Below, piece by piece: positions 59,154 to 64,000 of a stretch of DNA of 64,000 bases. The translations under genes and the position numbers were made by a program. Origin of the DNA: CAYLNK01 sp964384675 (lineage in GTDB: Bacteria; Acidobacteriota; Thermoanaerobaculia; UBA5066). Every line of letters begins with the position of its first letter. Position 1 is the first letter of the stretch. Where the stretch lies: assembly GCA_964384675.1 (NCBI GenBank), contig CAYLNK010000001.1:8415-72414 (forward strand). The letters run 5' to 3'. The notes under the pieces were generated by a model. That model worked only from the letters and a program-made list of their open reading frames with translations. It did not search any database and was not told the DNA's origin.

Positions 59154-61173
59154 ACAGGGGTCTCGCCCCGATCGCTTCGCGCACACGCGCGACGAGGTGG
59201 GCCGGGGAGAACGGCTTCTCGAGGAAAGCCGTTCCGTCCATCCCGGGAAGGGCTCCGTCGCTGAAGCCCGACATGAAGATCACCTTGAGCTCCGGGAGCT
59301 GACCCGTCAGCTCCTCGGCCAGGCCCGGCCCCGTCATCCCGGGCATCACCGCGTCCGTCAGCAGCAGGTGGATCGGGTTCCAGTGGGCGGCGGCCACGGC
59401 CAAAGCTTCCTCTCCCGACGCGGCCTCGAGTACCTGGTAGCCGGAGGCGCGCAGGGTTCGCGCGGCGAACGTGCGTGTCGATTCCTCGTCCTCGACCAGG
59501 AGGATCGTCTCGGCCCCGCGCTCCGCGGGGGGGGAAGGGCGCGCGGACACGCCCCGATCCTCGCCGCAGGGGAGGTAGACCTTGAAGACCGATCCGCGAC
59601 CCGGCTCGCTGTACACGCCGATGTGTCCCCCGCTCTGCTTCACGATGCCGTAGACGGTGGAGAGGCCGAGCCCCGTGCCGCGTCCCGGCTCCTTCGTCGT
59701 GAAGAAGGGCTCGAAGATGCGGGGCAGCACGTCCGGCTCCATTCCCGTGCCCGTGTCCGACACGGAGATCAGGACGTACGGTCCGGGCGCGACATCCAGG
59801 TGGTGGCGTGTGTAGTCGTCCTCGAGCTCGACCTCGAGCGTCTCGATCGTCAACGTGCCGCCGTCCGGCATGGCGTCCCGGGCGTTCACCACCAGGTTCA
59901 TCAGCACCTGCCCGAGGAGCCCGGGGTCGGCGCGGACGTGCCCGGGCACCGGCGCCAGCCGGACCCGGAGCTCCACGGACGGGCCTGCCAGATGGCCCAG
60001 CAGCTTCTCCAGCCCGGTCACGACCGCGTTGACGTCGACCAGCACCGGCTCGACCGGCTGGGACCTGCTGAACGCCAGGAGCTGCCGGGTCAGCGCCGCG
60101 GCGCGCTCTCCCGCCTTCCGGATCTCGTCCAGATCCTCGTGCAGCGGGGAGCCGGGCTCCGCACGCAGCTGGATGGCCTCGCTGTAGCCGAGGATCGGGG
60201 TGAGGAGGTTGTTGAAGTCGTGCGCCACGCTACCGGCGAGCTGACCCAGCGCCTCCATCTTCTGTGACTGGCGGAGCTGCTCCTCCAGCAGCCGGCGATC
60301 CGTGACGTCCAGGAAGGAGACCAGGACGGCTGCCTCCGACGAGGCCCCGGGGCGTCTCAGCTGCTCGGTGGTCACCGAGATCCAGCGGCGGCGTTCGCCC
60401 GGTGTCTCGACGCCGATCACCACGTCGTTGGAAGGAGTTCCTTCCCGCCGGGTGACGGCGCTCGGCAGGTCGTCCGGCGGGAGGGGCGAGCCGTCCTCCG
60501 CGAAGAAGCGAAGGCCGAGCTCCGACGGCTGACGGCCCAGGCAGTGGAGCGCCCGGCGCCCCAGGATCCGCTCGGCGGCCGGGTTCACGGTCTCGATGTC
60601 GCCGGCGGCATCCAGCACGATGACTCCGACGGCCAGCGAGAGGACCAGGGTGCGGTACCGCTCCTCGCTGAAGAGGAGCGCTTCCTCGGCCTGGCGCCGG
60701 GCGACGACCTGACCACACTGACGCGCCAGGTCCGAGAGGGCCTCCAGGTCCTCCGGGGAGAGGAGCGGCGGCTCACCGTCGACGTGCAGCGCGAGGACAC
60801 CCACCGTGCCCGCATCCCCGATCATCGGGACCGAGACGGTGGATCGAAACGGCGTCCCGGCCGAGACGTCGGCGGGTGCGAGGTCCACCAGGGATCTCCC
60901 CGCCCTCCAGGCGCGGCCGGCCGGCTCTTCGCCGGGCGCCAGCGTCCGTTCGCCGTCGAGGGGCCCCGCGGTGGTCCGGCTCCAGCTGGAGAGCCGGGTC
61001 AGCACGTTGCGACGGGGGTCGACGAGCCACAGCTCTCCCAGGTCGGCCCGCAGGGCCGCGGCAAGGCTCTCCAGGAGCCTGGGAGCCGCCTCCTCCAGGG
61101 TCGAGCAGTCGACCAGGGCGCGCTTCGCGGCGGACACGGCCCGCGCGAGGAACGCCTGCTGATCGCTTGCCAT
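59104..61173 (-). CDS. Hybrid sensor histidine kinase (GAF-PAS-HisKA-HATPase-REC)
   Basis: 689 residues from the ATG at 61173, chosen because GAAGG lies 7 bases before it; a GTG at 61230 would have the ribosome site touching it. A GAF domain (about 10-160) is followed by a PAS domain (about 170-295, VIVLDAAGDIETVNPAAERILG). HisKA has the H-box VAHDFNNLLTPILGY (about 314), HATPase has NLVVNARDAMPDGG and GTGLGLSTVYGIVKQSGG, and a receiver domain (about 552-668) has ILLVEDEEST, LLTDAVMPGMTG and FLEKPFSP. There is no membrane segment, so it is a soluble sensor. The receiver is C-terminal, so output probably runs through an external phosphotransfer or response regulator. The ligand is unknown. Confidence 0.92.
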   Translation of the reverse strand: MASDQQAFLARAVSAAKRALVDCSTLEEAAPRLLESLAAALRADLGELWLVDPRRNVLTRLSSWSRTTAGPLDGERTLAPGEEPAGRAWRAGRSLVDLAPADVSAGTPFRSTVSVPMIGDAGTVGVLALHVDGEPPLLSPEDLEALSDLARQCGQVVARRQAEEALLFSEERYRTLVLSLAVGVIVLDAAGDIETVNPAAERILGRRALHCLGRQPSELGLRFFAEDGSPLPPDDLPSAVTRREGTPSNDVVIGVETPGERRRWISVTTEQLRRPGASSEAAVLVSFLDVTDRRLLEEQLRQSQKMEALGQLAGSVAHDFNNLLTPILGYSEAIQLRAEPGSPLHEDLDEIRKAGERAAALTRQLLAFSRSQPVEPVLVDVNAVVTGLEKLLGHLAGPSVELRVRLAPVPGHVRADPGLLGQVLMNLVVNARDAMPDGGTLTIETLEVELEDDYTRHHLDVAPGPYVLISVSDTGTGMEPDVLPRIFEPFFTTKEPGRGTGLGLSTVYGIVKQSGGHIGVYSEPGRGSVFKVYLPCGEDRGVSARPSPPAERGAETILLVEDEESTRTFAARTLRASGYQVLEAASGEEALAVAAAHWNPIHLLLTDAVMPGMTGPGLAEELTGQLPELKVIFMSGFSDGALPGMDGTAFLEKPFSPAHLVARVREAIGARPLSSPPPSGTSGASTAPT

Positions 61174-61288
61174 CTGTTGCCTTCGGTCCTGGCCCGTCGT
61201 GGTCTCCGGGTCGGGGTACCCGGTTTCCACCCCTTCTCTCTAGATGTCCCGGCCGGGCGGCCGATCTGGCCCCCCCCTCTCGCCGAGA

Positions 61289-61960
61289 TCAGGGGCGAAG
61301 GGCCATCCGGACGCCGCTGGCAGCCAGGAGCAGGAGCAAGGGCATGCCGAGGAGGACGAGTGCGACGTTCACGGCCTTCCACGGCGTCCACTGCAGGTCG
61401 TGGAGGCGATAGGTCCAGTCGATGAACTCGTTCAGGTCGCCCGTCTGGGAGATCTCGCCCGTGACGCGGTCGACGGTGACCCGTTTTCCGCCCGCGAGGT
61501 GGAACCGGAACGCCGGGTCGTCCGCGCCGGTCCTTCCCGACCGCACGGCCGTCTCCTCGGTCCGGAGGACGGCGCCGTAGCGCGCCCCGTGGACCGAGGC
61601 CTGCACCGCGTCGCGAAGCCACAGGCGGGCGGTCTCCTCGGTCGCCTCGGGGATGGTGTCGCCGCTCGCCGAGTCGATCGCGACCGGCTCGCCGTTTCGC
61701 TTTCCGAGCCAGGCGATCAGGCCGCGCGGGTGCGTCGCCAGGGTGGCCGGACCGACGTCGAGGACGCCTCGCGCCTGGAGCATGGCGGGGGAGAAGACCG
61801 CCCGCCCCCAGAGGACGTCGGCCGTGAACGGGACGGCCAGCGGCTCGTACGCCTCCGCGTACCGGTGCTTCACGTGGAAGAGGAGGCCGGTCACCGTCCA
61901 GACCAGGAGGGGCAGCGCGAGGCCGAGGCCGGCGAGGCGATGGACGCGACGGAGGGTCAC
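61289..61960 (-). CDS. PepSY-type membrane protein
   Basis: 223 residues: an N-terminal helix (about 8-30, LAGLGLALPLLVWTVTGLLFHVKHRY), two PepSY-like periplasmic segments (including GGKRVTVDRVTGEI), and a C-terminal helix pair (about 195-218). This is the PepSY-TM group, linked to iron or other metal uptake and to reductases at the cell surface. It follows the znuB-like gene by 9 bases on the same strand, so a role near the zinc importer is possible. GTG start at 61960. No heme-binding motif is certain. Confidence 0.62.
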   Translation of the reverse strand: MTLRRVHRLAGLGLALPLLVWTVTGLLFHVKHRYAEAYEPLAVPFTADVLWGRAVFSPAMLQARGVLDVGPATLATHPRGLIAWLGKRNGEPVAIDSASGDTIPEATEETARLWLRDAVQASVHGARYGAVLRTEETAVRSGRTGADDPAFRFHLAGGKRVTVDRVTGEISQTGDLNEFIDWTYRLHDLQWTPWKAVNVALVLLGMPLLLLLAASGVRMALRP

Positions 61961-61969
61961 CCCCGGAGG

Positions 61970-62770
61970 CTATCCCGCCGTCCTCGCGCGGAGGAGCGCG
62001 AGAACGAAGAGGAGTGAACCGAGGAGGATGATCGCGGCGCCGGGAGCCACGTCGAGGCCGACCGAGGCGAGGAGCCCGCCCAGTACCATGGCCAGAGCCG
62101 CTCCGATCGAGCCCAGCAGGAACGCCGGCCAGCGCGCCGTGAGAGGGCGTGCCACCGCCCCCGGCAGCACGAGGAGCGCCGAGACCAGGAGGAGCCCGAC
62201 GACCTTGAGCGCGGCCACGATCGAGACGCCGATGAGGACGAGGAGGAGGAGGCGCATCGCCTTCACGTCGACCCCGGCGGCGCGCGCGCCGTCCTCGTCG
62301 ATCGAGGCGAGGAGGAGCGGGCGGAACCGGGCGGCGAGCGTGAGGAGGACCAGGGAGGCGGTCGCCCCGAGGATCGCGAGGTCGGCCGGTGCGACCGTCA
62401 GGATGTTCCCGAACATCAGGCCGAAGAGGTCGACGTTCGTCCTCAGAAACCCGATCGCGACGACGCCGGCCGCCATCGCCGCGACCGTGAAGACGCCCAC
62501 CGCGGAGTCCTCGGTGGCGAGCCCCCCTCCGGAGGCCCGCGCCGTCGCGAGGGCCACCAGCACGGCCGCGGCGAGGCCCCCGACGAGCGGCGGCAGGCCC
62601 GCGAGGGTCGCGAGCGCGACGCCGCCGAAGGCCGCGTGCGAGATCCCCGAGCCCGCGTAGGCCAGCCTCCGGAGGACGACGAAGAACGACAGCGCCCCGC
62701 ACAGGAGCGCGGCGATCGCCCCGGCCAGGAGCGCCCGCTGGAAGAACGGGAAGGCGAGGAACTCGATCAC
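61970..62770 (-). CDS. znuB: Zinc/manganese ABC importer permease (ZnuB type)
   Basis: 266 residues with about eight membrane segments. The ABC-3 permease family signature includes RLAYAGSGISHAAFGGVALA (about 34-53), FGNILTV, and a SIDEDGARAAGVDV cytosolic loop typical of ZnuB/MntB. It forms the membrane channel of the importer. Start GTG overlaps the ATPase stop (GTGA, 62767-62770). Zinc rather than manganese is favoured by the His-rich binding protein encoded at the window end. Confidence 0.88.
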   Translation of the reverse strand: MIEFLAFPFFQRALLAGAIAALLCGALSFFVVLRRLAYAGSGISHAAFGGVALATLAGLPPLVGGLAAAVLVALATARASGGGLATEDSAVGVFTVAAMAAGVVAIGFLRTNVDLFGLMFGNILTVAPADLAILGATASLVLLTLAARFRPLLLASIDEDGARAAGVDVKAMRLLLLVLIGVSIVAALKVVGLLLVSALLVLPGAVARPLTARWPAFLLGSIGAALAMVLGGLLASVGLDVAPGAAIILLGSLLFVLALLRARTAG

Positions 62771-63423
62771 TCCCCCTCCTCGAGGCGGGCGGTGCGGTCC
62801 ACGTGGAGGACGTCGTCGGCGCCGCCCATCGACGAGGCGTCGTGCGTCACGTAGACGACGCTCGCGCCGCGGGCGACCTCCTCCACGACGAGCCGACGCA
62901 GCGTCTTCATCCCCTCGGCGTCGAGCGCCGTGTCGGGCTCGTCCAGGACGAGGATCGGCGGGTCGCCGGCGATCGCACGGGCGAGGAGCACGCGCTGGCG
63001 TTGGCCGCCGGAGAGCTTCCCGATCGGCCGGTCCACGAGCTCGGGAGAAAGGCCGGCGCGCCGGAGCGCCTCCGCCGCCTGGGCCCGCGCGGGCGCCGGG
63101 GTGCGGAAGCCGGCGCCGTGATCGAGGGTGAGGCCGATCAGGTCGAGGCCCGAGACGGGAGCGTCGATCTCCAGCGACGTCCGCTGCGGCAGGTAGCCGA
63201 TCCGGGGGCGGGGTCTCTCGCGGCCGTTCGTGTCGAGGAACGTGACGGTCCCCGCGGCCGGGTCGAGGAGGCCGAGGAGGACGCGCATCAGTGTGGTCTT
63301 GCCGCCGCCGTTCGGTCCCACGATGGCGGTCCGGCGGGTGGGCCGGAGCGCGCAGGTGACGCCGTGGAGGACCTCGCGCTCTCCCAGGACGACGGAGATC
63401 CCGTCGAAGCGGGCGCCGATCAC
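62767..63423 (-). CDS. znuC: Zinc ABC importer ATPase (ZnuC type)
   Basis: 218 residues. Walker A GPNGGGKTTLM (about 37-47), Q-loop YLPQRTSLE, signature LSGGQRQRVLLARA and Walker B ILVLDEPDTALD are all present. It powers the importer. The GTG at 63423 overlaps the stop of the binding-protein gene (GTGA). The order binding protein, ATPase, permease, each with a 4-base overlap, is the usual one for this system. Confidence 0.9.
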   Translation of the reverse strand: MIGARFDGISVVLGEREVLHGVTCALRPTRRTAIVGPNGGGKTTLMRVLLGLLDPAAGTVTFLDTNGRERPRPRIGYLPQRTSLEIDAPVSGLDLIGLTLDHGAGFRTPAPARAQAAEALRRAGLSPELVDRPIGKLSGGQRQRVLLARAIAGDPPILVLDEPDTALDAEGMKTLRRLVVEEVARGASVVYVTHDASSMGGADDVLHVDRTARLEEGE

Positions 63424-63998
63424 GACAGCCCTCGTACGAACGCCCGAGCGTTCCAGCGCATCATGGCCTCGTAGCCGCACCGGCCGGCGACGCCGCCGAA
63501 CGGATCGACCGTCTCGAGGGTCAGGCCCGCGTCGTCCGCGATCACCCGCGCGGCCGACGCCGGGAACTGCGGCTCGGTGAAGATCGCCCGGAGGTGACGC
63601 GCGCGCGCGCCCTCCATCAGGGCCTTCAGCTCGCGCGGGGACGGCTCCCGCCCGGGCACCGGCTCGATGGAGGCGGCGGCGACGAGACCGTAGCGCGCGG
63701 CGAAGTACGCCCAGGCATTGTGCGCCGTGACGAACGGCCGTCCGCGCACCGGTGTGAGCGTGGTCGCGAGCTCCGCGTCCAGGCGGAGGAGCGAGGCGGC
63801 GACCTCCCCGGCTCGGGTCTCGTACCCGGCGCGGCCGGCCGGGTCGAGGCTGGCGAGCCTCGCGGCGAGCGGTGCGATCGCCCGCGCGGCGAGCTCGGCG
63901 GAGAGCCACCAGTGCGGGTCGTGCCCGATCTCCCCGTGCGCGTGCCCGTCTGCGTGCTCGCCTCCGGCGATCCGTTCTTCTTCGGCATGGGCGCCACG
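63420..63998 (-). CDS. znuA: Zinc ABC importer binding protein (ZnuA type), N-terminus outside window
   Basis: The frame is open to the window edge; 192 residues are visible and the start is missing. A His/acid-rich loop HAEEERIAGGEHADGHAHGE is followed by HDPHWWL, the zinc-ligand region of ZnuA; FVTAHNAWAYFAARYG carries the second His. The C-terminal Asp ligand is in IADDAGLTLETVDPFGG. It captures zinc in the periplasm and hands it to ZnuB. The stop overlaps the ATPase start. Confidence 0.9.
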   Translation of the reverse strand, partial: RGAHAEEERIAGGEHADGHAHGEIGHDPHWWLSAELAARAIAPLAARLASLDPAGRAGYETRAGEVAASLLRLDAELATTLTPVRGRPFVTAHNAWAYFAARYGLVAAASIEPVPGREPSPRELKALMEGARARHLRAIFTEPQFPASAARVIADDAGLTLETVDPFGGVAGRCGYEAMMRWNARAFVRGLS

Positions 63999-64000
63999 CT

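Noticed and set aside
1..64000. CRISPR arrays, insertion sequences, phage genes, tRNA and rRNA genes
   Set aside because: Searched by eye in all intergenic gaps (none over about 300 bases); no direct-repeat arrays, transposases, integrases or cloverleaf-like sequences were seen.

Overview
The window is strongly GC-rich, densely coded DNA with almost no intergenic space and many 4-base start/stop overlaps (ATGA, GTGA, TTGA, possibly CTGA). It has no mobile elements, CRISPR arrays, rRNA or recognisable tRNA genes. Membrane-anchored Ser/Thr kinases, a sensor-propeller protein, PKD/IPT secreted proteins, a YncE-like/phosphoesterase fusion and a PQQ-type sugar dehydrogenase together suggest an environmental Gram-negative bacterium of Acidobacteriota type (Thermoanaerobaculia-like). 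This placement is an inference from gene content; no rRNA or marker gene settles it.

Layout. 0-10.5 kb: end of a TerB-like gene, fumarase fumC, a UPF0175-like small protein, an FAD-dependent UGM-like oxidoreductase, a secreted PQQ-type sugar dehydrogenase, L-2-hydroxyglutarate oxidase, a saccharopine-dehydrogenase-family enzyme and an MsbA-like ABC exporter. 10.6-17.1 kb: sucrose-phosphate synthase/phosphatase, sucrose synthase and a ClC chloride channel. 17.2-23.8 kb: one 2204-residue secreted multidomain protein. 23.8-29.4 kb (minus strand): an MscS channel followed by a CUT1-type sugar ABC importer whose binding protein is fused to one permease. 29.4-32.1 kb (minus): a MarR regulator and a GT39-like membrane glycosyltransferase. 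32.4-37.8 kb: a GpgS-like glycosyltransferase (plus), and facing it a minus-strand operon of Na+/H+ antiporter, 50-residue membrane protein, GpgP/MpgP-type phosphatase, second glycosyltransferase and a small channel-like membrane protein. 38-47.2 kb: DinB, D-aminoacylase-like amidohydrolase, RRM protein, DUF1015, 3-phosphoglycerate dehydrogenase, acyl-CoA synthetase, NUDIX and YtcJ-like amidohydrolase. 47.3-61.2 kb: a propeller/Ser-Thr-kinase fusion, a glycosyltransferase, a YncE/phosphoesterase protein, a PKD secreted protein, a second Ser/Thr kinase and a hybrid histidine kinase. 61.3-64 kb: PepSY protein and a ZnuABC zinc importer (znuA cut by the window edge).

Main result. Three copies of a palindrome GTTTGA-NN-TCAAAC are the likely key to the centre of the window. 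They lie before the sucrose genes (10578-10593), before mscS plus the sugar importer (29385-29398), and between the GT39-marR operon and the gpgS-like gene (32276-32289). Each overlaps the -35 hexamer of a credible promoter. The linked genes form a coherent hyperosmotic-adaptation set: sucrose and (probably) glucosylglycerate synthesis, solute uptake, mechanosensitive release, chloride and Na+/H+ transport. I infer a compatible-solute regulon controlled, and probably autoregulated, by the MarR protein encoded in it.

Other points: at least nine upstream-most genes have a TANNNT element 5-8 bases before the start codon, suggesting widespread leaderless transcription. Two secreted proteins share a duplicated uncharacterised beta-rich C-terminal module, and a third has a related one. 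The propeller-Y_Y_Y-TM-GAF-like-Zn-ribbon-kinase protein is an unusual sensor fusion.
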